A stretch of 64,000 bases of DNA from Ephemerocybe angulata. Taxonomy: Eukaryota; Basidiomycota; Agaricomycetes; Agaricales; Psathyrellaceae. The notes below the pieces were generated by a model. The model had not been told where the DNA came from. It worked only from the letters and a program-made list of their open reading frames with translations, and did no database searches. The position numbers and the translations under genes are program-made. Location: assembly GCA_013368325.1 (NCBI GenBank), contig JAACJK010000057.1:930001-994000 (forward strand). Reading direction: 5' to 3'. Below, piece after piece: positions 1-10,367 of this stretch. Every line of letters begins with the position of its first letter. The first letter of the stretch is position 1.

Positions 1-2567
1 TCTGACCTTCCAAGCTTCTTGATCTGCCGCGGAAGTTCGACTGGTACCTGGCTCTATAGGTGTGGCGGAGTGGAAAAGGTGTGGGTTCTTATCCATAAAA
101 TCCTTCAGAGCAAAGAGATTCTGCTGGACATGAAGCAAGGTCTTGGGACTGACACCCAGCTCGTGTTTACCAAAGGCATTAATCTTGGTGATGTTGGCCT
201 TCCAGATAGAGCGAATAAGCCGAGAGAAATAGATAGCCAAACCGTCTCTTCGTCCACTATACGTGACAGTGCCCTTGCTTTCAGCTACCCAAAGACATCA
301 GCGTCATGTTACGGGATTGAAAGAAATGAACGGACCTGCTGTTCCATAAGTAGGGCGCTCTGTCCAAACGGGGCGCTCTCCGAAGTCGTAGAACGCAGAC
401 TTGGCTTTCATTTGAAGCTCTGGGCTGATAACGCTCACTGCCCCTGGGGAAGAAGCTTCCACGCCGTCGAGGAAAGTGTTGCCACTTGCCAGCCCAAGGA
501 GCATAGCACATGTTTGCTCGCGTCCGAAGCTAAATAGAAGAGAGTATCTGTAAGCCTTGATTCGGGATGTTAACAAAGTACGACTGCTAACCTGTCGCGG
601 AACTCAACGATAGGCTGAACAGCTTGTTCCTGGAGCAACTCTTCCAGCGCAGCTTTCAGGTAGTCGATAGCCCTGCGCTTCATGAGGAACGTCAAACCAA
701 CATTGGTCATGAGAAGGAATTGCGATGCAGGTTCGGTGAACTGGGTCGCAAGTTCGTTGATCGAGGATGGTGCGGGAGTGTTGGGTGGAATCGGAGGAGA
801 GTCGAGAGGGAGGGTTGCGACTGCCCACGCCTTTCCAGGTATTGAAAGAAGTGTAGCGTACTCGTACAGAGGAGGCCTGTTTGACGTGGGGGCGGCGTTG
901 TTGTATGAAGGTGTCACAGAGGAGTACGGTTGCTGCTGCTGCGGTTGTTGCATGTTCGCCAGTCCGAGGTGTCCAATGTGAGTGAGATCGGGTGCAAGGC
1001 AAAGGATGTAATCAGTCCCGTCAGTATCTCCTTGCTGTGTAGCTATTGTTAATCCGTTGGAATAGGCGCTCATATCCAAGTTTGAGATAATATACGGTCG
1101 ACTAGAGGGCTGCCCAGGGGTTGGAGGGGCACCGTATATCCCAGCGGGTGCACGATGTGGGTTGGTTTGTTCATCAGGATGAATGAGTGTTGTGGGAGGT
1201 AGCCGTACATGCATCAACCCAATCGGACGGCCCCCACCACTGGAACCATAGGAATAGCCATACGAAACAGAAGGTCCAAAGAACAAGCGAACGCCGTTCT
1301 TGGTCACGGCGCAGAGCTGAAGTCCTGCTCTGGACTCGTGTGGCGCGACCACATGCAAAGCGGTGATAGTGAAGCCTTCTGAGATCAGAGCGGGGGATCC
1401 TGGAGCCTTGTCCTGCGCTGACTTGTAAATGTTAGAGATCGTTTGGAGGTGTTCGACAGTCTTCTCGCCGTTGGGCTTGTAAATGCCGATGTTATTGCTG
1501 GCCGTCAGGGTGTACACGAGGTTCCGCCACTTGTCAGCAATGACACAATTTATGCGATCTGAGAAGATTCAGGTTCATGTCATAACACCCTGATTCAAGT
1601 TAAGAGCGTACCGTCGTTGGTTGTAGAGGTAAAGCGGGGCAACAAGCTTTGTACGCTCCCCACAGAATGGTTAACGACTTGCACTCGTTTGGCGAACCAC
1701 GATTCATTGCTCTGGTAATGGAATTCGTACAAACAACCGTCCTGAACGCCACTCATAAAGATGCGCCCGTCCTCTGTCCCCACAACAGTGGTCATCTCGA
1801 CGTCGGTCTGAACCTTGAAGTCGGTGGCGTAGAGGCGAAGTTGCTTGCTCGACATGCCCTCTTCGTCGACGAGAGAGACTCCCATGAGGAGCACGGACAT
1901 TGCAGTGCACAGCACAAGGACATGGGAGATATCGTCGACGAAGAGACCTGGTTTGGGTTTGACGAGGGCTATGTGGGCTATCGTATCCGGTTGTTCGAGG
2001 AAAGATGAAATCTCTTGACTGAATGGCCGTGAACACCTTGCGTACTAAACAGCGGTTGCAACTTACCCATCGATGTAGTCCCATAAGAAAAGCTTGTTAT
2101 CGATTGATATCCACACTCTTTCAATTTCGGGAAAGATACCCATTTGTGAAGACATTTGCACGGCTAGAAACGCGGTGAGCGGCTACAAACCCGATCGACG
2201 GGGAGTGCCTACCGTCATAATATTGAAAGAGCCCGTCAGGAATGCCAATGAAACGCCTCTTCTGGAATGGTACGCGAATGTCGTCGGGGAAAATGCTGTA
2301 GTTTCCAGAAGCCTGTCCGACACCTGGCTAGGCATGAATACTTGCATTCAGTTCATGTAGGCAGGACTTACCACCCGTCATTGTCTCCCCAAGGTCAGGG
2401 ATGATTTGAGCATCCTTCGCCAATTGATCTAACAGCAGGCGGCTTGCATTTTGTAGTGCAGAAAGGTCTACGGGCGCCGGTTTTGTAGGTTGCGGTTGGC
2501 GCGTTGAGGAGTTGAATCCAGAGGCTCCTGCAGGTCGTCCGTTGAAAGGCTGGAAAGCGGAGGCCAT
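1..2567 (-). CDS. NUP170: Nucleoporin Nup155/Nup170 family, partial (3' end beyond window)
   Basis: Inner-ring scaffold nucleoporin of the nuclear pore complex. The start is placed at MASAFQPFNG (2567), because the downstream segment LAKDAQIIPDLGETMTG is the family's N-terminal signature. Later exons give the beta-propeller: ADFKV-type strands around 1595-1915, then the large exon 570-1517 (TASNNIGIYKPNGEKTVEHL, LICAVT/RLFF-type strands and a Pro/Gln-rich loop), then SFGREQTCAMLLGLASGNTF (about 400-535). Exons toward base 1 read LAIYFSRLIRSIWK and KTLLHVQQNLFALKDFM, the start of the alpha-solenoid. The C-terminal part lies outside the window. It is split by several short introns, for example near 1518-1610 and 540-590. 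No close neighbour shares its promoter. Family assignment is firm; whether to call it Nup155, Nup157 or Nup170 is only nomenclature. Confidence 0.9.
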
Positions 2568-3620
2568 CCCTGAACCAGCGGGCAAGATATTGACGAGAAC
2601 AGATATTTGAAAACGAAGAGTCGGAGGAGGGGTGCCCAGGGGATATGACAAGGTTGACGAGCACAAGGCAATTGTGTCTTAACAGGAGAATGGACGCCTG
2701 AATCGGACGGCGCGTTCAATTTCTTCAACACGTGTCCATGCTAACCGGCCCACTATTCCCACGCTCTGGGCGCTTGTGCAGGACTCGGAGGACCAGCTTG
2801 GGTCGGCTCCTCTTCTCATCCTTTTTTGCACGACAGTCTATATCTGTGAGGCCTTATGGGATATCAATGTATGAATCTTCAGATTGAGGATCTCAACACC
2901 GTCCGCGGTTCACAGATCAGTTAAAGGCGAACGAAACCGATTGGTCTTCTCCCGGCTTCTTAATTGACAAGTTCGATGCTCACTTAGTCTCCTTGATAGA
3001 AGGTCTAGGGCCTGGTGAGTCTCAGCCCATCCAGTGGTGACGAGCGTCTATGTATTAACGTTTTCCATTGTCTCCAAACGTGCAACAAGCGCGGGGATAT
3101 ATGATCATCTTTACCCCTGGCGCTTCTCGTAATTTATGACTACTATGGTGGTTCATGCAAGCCGGATGGCGAGCAAATAGTCGTCGAGATACCACACAGT
3201 GTATGTGTACCGTACTGCCAAAAACGCCATAGTCTCTGCACACAATGAGGTTGGTGGTCATCACGACTCCGCGAATATCCATCAAACTCTGCGTCACAGC
3301 TGTCAGGCTGATGAGCAGCTCTTCCGAAAGGGATGTGGTTTCAATAGGTCTTCCTCCGTGCGTTTCAATCAACCTTTCTCGTATTCTCGATGAAGCGGTG
3401 CGCAATCTACCCTGAAATCCCTGATCTTAAAGTCCCAGATGCCTCGGCATGATCCTGATTTCTGAGCCCTCTCGTACACTGAGAATATTGCTACTTAACC
3501 GTGACAGGAAGTGTCATCTCACGGGTGCTTGTTTCCCTACTATCCCCTGTGCACTGGGTTTCCGCCAGTATCAGCACTGTTTCTCTACCTTCCTTTCCCT
3601 CTAACCCTCCGGAGGGCGGA
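2568..3620. other. Gene-free interval, divergent NUP170/MAPKKK promoters
   Basis: About 1 kb between the Nup170 start and the chosen MAPKKK start. Only short overlapping frames without recognisable protein patterns are present. A frame in phase with the MAPKKK is open from 3501, but its first ATG is at 3621, so 3501-3620 is probably 5' leader. I cannot exclude further 5' exons of the MAPKKK here. Confidence 0.5.
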
Positions 3621-6524
3621 ATGTCTCCCACAAGTGGAACGGATGATTCACAAACGTGGGCTATTCGGCCAGTTTCTCAAGCTGAGTCGCTTGGACTCTT
3701 CCCAGATCTACCTCCCGGAGTTGCCGGCCGCTCCCAGGATACGGGCTCATCCTACACGCCCCTCAGCCAAGATTATGGGTCTGGGGACGATGACGAGGGA
3801 ACGGACACCCTACGAGTCAGCCGACACCGACAGAAGCAACCAGGACGCCACCAGCTCGCCTACAAGCCTTCCTTCTCGAAACGTACGTTTTATCGGGAAT
3901 CCCATCGAAAATGAGCCTGATATCTACTCATAGCAACGTTTCAATGGATGCGGGGGGAGCTTCTGGGGAAGGGTAGTTACGGAAGGGTTTACCTTGCGTT
4001 GAACGCGACCACTGGTGAGATTATGGCTGTAAAGCAAGTCGAGTTACCCAAGACCGCGAGCGACAAGGCCAACTCCCACCAGCTGGATGTTATGAAGGCC
4101 CTCAAATTTGAAAGCGACACCCTGAAGGATCTGGACCATCCCAACATCGTGCAGTACCTTGGATTTGAGGAAAGTCAAGACTTTTTGAGCATGTGAGTTG
4201 AACCCCAGTATTCTCGCCGATTGCTTATCTATCGCCTCCATCGTAGATTCCTTGAATATGTCCCTGGTGGTACAATTAGTGCTCTGATACATGAGCACGG
4301 GCGTCTGAGGGAGGAAGTCACAACCTCGTTTCTGTCCCAGATCCTGAGCGGACTTGAGTATCTTCACTCCAAGAACATCCTGCACCGAGTATGTCTCCTT
4401 TCTCCAAGGTTGCTCAACGAGAAACTAATCGACGCCGACAGGACCTGAAAGCAGACAACATATTAGTTGAGCCCACTGGGGTTTGCAAGATCTCAGACTT
4501 TGGCATCTCTAAGAAGGCGAATGACCTTCATCAAGGGGGGCGCGCCCATACCATGATGCGTGGTACTGTATACTGGATGGCACCCGAGGTAGTTTCCTCG
4601 ACAGGTCAAGGGTATGATGTGAAAGTCGACATCTGGGGTGTTGGCTGTATTGCCCTCGAAATGTGGTCAGGCTCTCGCCCATGGAGCGACCTCCCCATGA
4701 TGCCTGTCATGTTCAAGGTGACAATATTTACTAAATCGAATATCTGTTATCTCACGCCTCCTCTAGCTTTTCACAGAGAAGCTACCTCCCCCCGTTCCAT
4801 CTGAAGTCCACCTATCGGAACAAGCAGAGGACTTTCGGCTCCAGTGCTTCCATGCGTAAGCTCCTTTTCTTTTTGTTCCCAAAAAAGGATTTTGTTGACT
4901 CCTGGCCTGTATTAGGGACCCCCAGAAGCGTCCACATGCCCGTGTTCTAAGGAAGCATCCTTATCTCAAGATTCGCGAAGGCTGGTCATTCGATATAACA
5001 GATGTAGCCGACAGTGACAAACCTCCGAGACCGCCGCCCATCCCATACGCTCCTCCTTCCCCCGACAAAAGCCGCAGTAGTAAAGGCATTCCACCTAGGC
5101 AGGAGCATGCAAGCCTTAAAGCTTCTCGGGTACCCCCGAAACCCCCAACTTCCAAACCGCCTCTCGCTGCCCTGAAAATCCCAGAGTACAGGCCGCCTCG
5201 CGCCACATCCAGCCATGATTCGTCGCAACATCTCTCCCGGGAGCGCTCGCGCCGACCAGTTAGGACGACAACAAGTCCGGCCAGTCTAAGCGAGCAGAAA
5301 GGACCCCGAATTGTGACCATTACACCTCCAGGGTCACCTAAACCTAAGCCCGGGGATGACGGCTTAGCTGCACTCTCCGCCTATGGCATGTCGAGCGCGT
5401 CAAGCGCGCCGTATTCCGCTCGGAGAGGCAAAACTCGGCGGCTGATAGTCATTAACCCAGACACCGAGCCCCAGCCTACCTTTGTTTACACGCCACCCCC
5501 TTTGCCTGATGCTCACGCAACGCCATCTGCCGTCTCTCCGACTTTCAAGGCTGATACCCCGACACTGTACTCGAACCTGACAGCTTCTGGGACGAGCCCC
5601 CCGCCCAGCTCATCACTCTCTTCCGCTGGACCTGAGCTGTCTCCTGTTCCCTCATCAGCATCAGTCACCAGATCTCCAAGGCCGCTTCCCCCGTCCCCGG
5701 CGGCTCCCATACCGATGCCCTCAACTTCACTCTCCTTCAAAAGCGCATATCCACCCCCTCGTTTCCCCGTTCCACCCGTTCCATCCTCATCCCGTCACGA
5801 TCTAAACGACCTCAGCAACACAGCCTACCGCGCGGCTCATGTCCAGAGGAACCCCTCCACAGGCACAGTCAACGGGAAGTCAATTCGACGGCTACCCATT
5901 TCTCCGCCCCGTTTGAAGACCTCCATCTCCATCGCCCACTTACCTTCGGCAGGCTCGAGGTCCCTGATGAAGCAAAAGTCTGTTCCGGATGTATCGATAT
6001 TTGCCTATGACCGACCGAGCACAAGCAACGGCAAGCGCACAATTGGTAGTGGCCATGTGTCAAGCCACCGATCCTTCAGCATGGACTCGGATGCCGAGCT
6101 GGACGCCGCCGCGCACGCTGGTCCCACAACGGCACCGGTGGCTCCTAGTCACTCAAGTGGAAGGGCACTGCCTGACCCGCAGAAATATACTGCCGAGCGT
6201 CTGAACAGCGTAAAGAGTCCAGGAGAAATCGACCACCGTATGACGATGCGACCCAAGCCCGAGGAGGTTTACGACCACTTGGAGTCGTGGTTCCCCCACC
6301 ATGACTTGGACCAGCCGCTGGACGGTAGCGCTCTAACTCCTATCCCCCGATCTCCCCAGACGCCGTCGTCGAGTGAGCAGCATCTGGCGGTAGCAGTTCG
6401 ACAGCGTAAAGAGCAATCCAGGAAGAGTATTAAAATGATTGCCAAGGAGCAATGCTCGCGGTCGGACGCTGCTGCTCGCAGGCGAACCAGGCTCTGGAAT
6501 AGCTATGTGAAGGAGCTAAAATAA
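3621..6524 (+). CDS. BCK1: Bck1-like MAP kinase kinase kinase with permuted domain order
   Basis: Ste11/Bck1-type MAPKKK of the cell-wall-integrity cascade. Exons read as 3621-3882, 3934-4192, 4247-4388, 4442-4717, 4767-4855 and 4916-6524. They join in one frame to 878 codons. Residues about 90-362 are a complete kinase: glycine loop [23 protein letters not shown]-type AVKQVE, catalytic [23 protein letters not shown], and [14 protein letters not shown]. The first 88 residues are short and Ser/Pro-rich, with DSQTWAIRP. The 515-residue tail is Pro/Ser-rich. It contains [11 protein letters not shown] (about 517), [20 protein letters not shown] (about 787) and, at the very end, [15 protein letters not shown]. 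From family knowledge these motifs lie in front of the kinase domain in Bck1/Mkh1 proteins, whose kinase is C-terminal. Here the order is reversed. All catalytic residues are present. The kinase call is firm; the physiological role is inferred from the subfamily. Confidence 0.85.
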
Positions 6525-6899
6525 CCCATTTAAGCCCCCGTTCTCAATGCTCCCGCTGCATTTTAATCCTCCCTGCCACCTACTAATACCACTATCTGCG
6601 CCATATTTCTACACTAACGCTGTTCAGGTTATTCATTGCCTTCGATAGGCATGGGACGCTATATTTTATCTTATTAATCTTATTGCCTGTATTTGCCTTC
6701 GACGTTCTTGCCTTACTTTCACGTATGTACTACTACCAGTACCCTTGCGAATGCGTTCACGGTGGGCGTATCATTGCACGTGCAGCGATGTGTACACATC
6801 AAAAACAAGAACAAGGAGGGCGTTCCGGTAGTATTGGGGGTATGAGGGTAAGTACTATAATATGCGCTACATGGGTCCATCGCCGGCCAGCCGGGTGCC

Positions 6900-8917
6900 T
6901 TAGAAATGCTCCTTCGCAAACGAGAATTCAACATTGGCATCAGTGTTCACTTCGGTGGCCTTTTTGATAGCCTTCGCGAGGACGCTGGGGCCACAGAAGT
7001 ACGTCTAAATGCAGTTGGTGAGTCAAAGTCGACAAGCAAGGAGATCTTAGGACGTACCCCGACTCTGGTCTTCAACTGGGAGCTCGACCCAGGAACATAC
7101 TGACCGCTCTCAATGGCCGACTTAATGCGACCGTAGATGGAGTTCCAGTCGGGCCTTCCAAACATTGTGCGGGAGCGAAGTAGCGTCAAGGGGTCGTAGT
7201 CGGCACCAGCGTCATTGACAGCAATGTTCCAAAGCATGTCTTCATTGATCTTCTGAGTGAGATAGATATTGATGCGCAAGAAATTGGCTGATGATCGAAC
7301 AGTCAGTCAGTCACTTTGAAACCTTTCAGCAACTGATAAGATACGTACGATCCGCTTGCGCAGCCTCAACTTCAGCGAGCAGAGTTTGGAACCAACCAAA
7401 GGAGGGAGCGTCACGGCAGACCCAGATGAACTCGACGCGGCGGAGAGATCCAAGCTTGCCTTTCTTCTGACGGTACCAGATATGCTTCAGGATCGAAGCG
7501 AAAGGCGTGACACCGATACCAGCGCCAATCAAGACGGCGACTTCATTGGCAAAGACATCCTCAGCAGGAGCACCATACGGACCATCGATCCTGACTTGGG
7601 GGAGAGTAATGGATGTCATGGCAGGGTCGACTTCGACGAAGTCTCCGCGAGTGAACCCGTTCTTCTCGTCCTTCTCGTAGCCTTTGACGGCAGCCTTGGT
7701 CATCTGTGCGACAACGCTCGGGCCAACTCCGAGACGTTCGCCGAGGGCATTAGTGAAGTCTCCGACCTGACGGATGTGGACTGAGACGTAGGGGTCCTCT
7801 GGGGCAGATGTGATGGTAAACTGGTTTGACGGAGGGGTTAATTAGAGCTTGAAACATCAATGGTCAACGGCACTTACGGGATGCCATTGGAATTTGGAGA
7901 GCTCGGGGACCTGAAGGAATAGCCATTGACCAGGGGTGTACTTGAAGCTGGGTTTGGTAATACGGAGTTCCATGGCACCTGTGGCGTCCAAGGTTCAGCA
8001 CATCATTTAAAACGGTACCGCCTTTCGAAACGTACCACTGGGATGGATGAGGACCTTGGAAAGACGAGTTGCGCGGCGAGCACGGATTTCCCTCCAGACA
8101 CGTTCTCCGAAGTAGATGATACCGGGCCAGATGATGAATCGCCAACTGAGGTAGCCAAGGCAATGTTCTGTCGAGTAGAAGGGGAAGGTCGAGATGAGGT
8201 CTGGCTCGACCGAATCTCGAACAAAGCAACCGGTGGCATGCGTGTAGAGTCCGAGCATGAAGAAGAATGCCAGGTGGTGGGTATACCAGAAAGCTTCAAA
8301 GCATTCCTTTCGAATCTTCGCGTGGGCAGTGGTATACATCAGGAGCATGATGAGGAGCATGAAGTGGCCAGTGATACCACCCGGCTGGGTGTAGTGAATC
8401 TGGAGTGCCGTTTGCTTCCGGATTTCTAGACAATCAAACGTTAACTCGAAGAGCAATTTATGACAATGAGCTCAGCCTTACGAGTAATCTCAACGTTGAT
8501 AAAGTTCACGTAGTGAGCGGTGGTGTGAACCATAGCCCAGAAGGCCATGGAGTAGGCGACTTGGCGATGGAACCAGATATTCTCGTCCGCAGGGAACAGC
8601 CAGGTCAACTTTGGTCGGATTATACGCAGGATGTTGCGCAACATAGGGAGTAGGATGAGTCCACCGTCCAATGCGAGAACGAGCCCAGCGCCTCGGGACG
8701 CCCAGACAGAGAACTTGAGGGTGTTAAGTCCAGCCAGTTTGAGGTTGGTGGCCTAAGATACAGTTGGAGTATTGGCGAACGGTGTACATCTAACAAGGGG
8801 ACGCACCTGACTCCACCATCCATACGCAAAGATACCTATGTGAAGTCCGTAGAAGAGGACATTGAAGGCAAGCCTTCGAGGGACCATGAACTCCCTCTGG
8901 AACCAGTTTTCACCCAT
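6900..8917 (-). CDS. NOXA: NADPH oxidase catalytic subunit NoxA (gp91phox family)
   Basis: Transmembrane flavocytochrome that passes electrons from cytosolic NADPH through FAD and two hemes to oxygen, making superoxide. In fungi NoxA acts in hyphal differentiation and fruiting. The start MGENWFQREFMVPRR (8917) and the end AKEHF-stop (6900) match the family. In order: N-terminal membrane helix; helix with PKLTWLFPADENIWFHRQVA; heme-ligand histidine pairs in FHRQVAYSM..VHTTAHYV and in WYTHHLAFFFMLGLYTHATG; FAD site HPFTITSAPE; NADPH site region VLIGAGIGVTPFASILKHIW; and FGRPDWNSIYGRI near the C-terminus. No EF-hand extension is visible, so it is NoxA-like rather than NoxC/Nox5-like. Its p67-type regulator (NoxR) is not in the window. 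Introns interrupt the frame near 7020-7060, 7290-7350, 7815-7880, 7980-8035, 8425-8480 and 8755-8810. Confidence 0.93.
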
Positions 8918-9318
8918 GATGAGCGCAGCGGGAACCAGCCAGTGGTATAGTACAGAGTAAAAGGAAAGTAAGGAGCGTAGCCAGACGCGGAAATAACAAA
9001 AATGAGAGAGAACAAAACGAAAGGGGCGCCGGAGCGATCTCAAGGAGCGAGGCGCGGTCACTTTAAGACTCAGCCAATTGCCAACAGTTGCTTGTGTCCA
9101 TGACAATTGTTTCCCACTGGCTGCCGTTCTCGATCATTTCGTGTGTCTGCGACATGCATTCTTCGCGTTCAGACGACCCGAAATAAAGGCACTACCACTG
9201 TATCGGTCACTACAAAGTTGTGGAGCGACTAGCGTCGGCGAATCCGGTCGCATGAACAAGAGCAAGGGAAAAACAAAGTATCACATCGTATAAGTAGAAT
9301 ACCAGGACAGCGCACGGA

Positions 9319-10157
9319 CTACTCGTCGTACCGATACGCGACCATAGCCTCGATGCGGTGAACATCGGTGCTGAAGCTGCGCATCTTCACCTGCTGGCTC
9401 TTGCTGGCTTCAATGGCGAGCGGGTCGGTATCCACCCACTCTCCGGCAGGTACATCCGCAGATTCGGAAGTATACGCAAGGATATTGAACACCGTGGGCT
9501 CATGGATAACAGGCAAGTAGGTGACCATCGAAATGATTTGCTTCAATATAGCTCTGATTTCTGACTGTATCTCCGCCTCAGGTTTCGCTGCCTGACTGTT
9601 GCGAAGATCAGAACTCATCTTACAGCAGAAGTGAATGGTACCAGACTTACGGTTCCTTTGATTCAGCAGGTGGCTCGACCAGTTTAACGTCAAAGACCCA
9701 TCTCTCCAGAGGTGTCCGCGTGTCCTTGGAGATAATCGCAAGTACGAGCTGGGTAACCGACCCGGTCAGCAACCATTCTGTATCTTCCGTCAGCGGGGTA
9801 TCCTCGTCCATTTAAGTGCCCTGGACGTACTTTGCACCTGCTTAAGGATCCTTTCATAAAAGCATTTGAGTCCGCAGACGGCGTTTCCAAGTGGTTCAGC
9901 ACACATACCGGTCAAGGTAGTTCTCCAGAGCAAGATCTTGAGTGACAAGCACGGTCTGGCCGTACTTCTTGACCATATGGAAGTCATCAGAGGGGTATAC
10001 CTCTCGCTGGAAGAGGATACTGAAGCGTGTCAATACGCAAGTGGCAGAAAGACGAGCGAGTGTCATACGTATTGACAGCGTATTTGAAGAACTCGGTGAC
10101 GAGAGCGCAAGAGCCCTTGAGCGTAATCGCTTGTTTGTTGGCCTGTTTTGTCGACAT
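9319..10157 (-). CDS. MAD2: Spindle assembly checkpoint protein Mad2 (HORMA domain)
   Basis: HORMA-domain checkpoint protein that binds Mad1 and Cdc20 and inhibits the anaphase-promoting complex until kinetochores are attached. The first exon encodes MSTKQANKQAITLKGSCALV followed by TEFFKYAVNT. The next reads ILFQREVYPSDDFHMVKKYG, the classic Mad2 signature. The C-terminal exon holds the safety-belt segment (VFNILAYTSESADVPAGEWV, ending VHRIEAMVAYRYDE-stop). The start at 10157 is fixed by the ITLKGS motif just downstream. At least three introns interrupt the gene. It is divergent from TAF5 with 210 bp between start codons; that interval carries an ACGCGT box and two CACGTG boxes. Full family length, no missing parts seen. 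Confidence 0.94.
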
Positions 10158-10367
10158 GCTGCAGGTAGACGGTCGTTCCCGAGAACGGCTTTGAGGTTGG
10201 TGGACGAAAGAGACGCGTTGAAATCGCGGTCGCGCCTCAAATACTTAAGACAACACGTGGTCACGTGCAGAGGCACAAGCGCTTGCAGCGAATCCTGTGA
10301 GTCTGTGACCGCACTTCGCACTTGACCGCAACTGTATCCTAGCATTTTGGACTGGGAGATCTTATTC
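10158..10367. promoter_or_regulatory. MAD2/TAF5 divergent promoter with MCB box and twin E-boxes
   Basis: 210 bp separate the two start codons. ACGCGT at 10213-10218 matches the MluI cell-cycle box bound by MBF in yeasts. CACGTG occurs at 10254-10259 and again at 10262-10267, separated by only two bases. The motifs are seen directly; factor binding is inferred. Confidence 0.5.
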
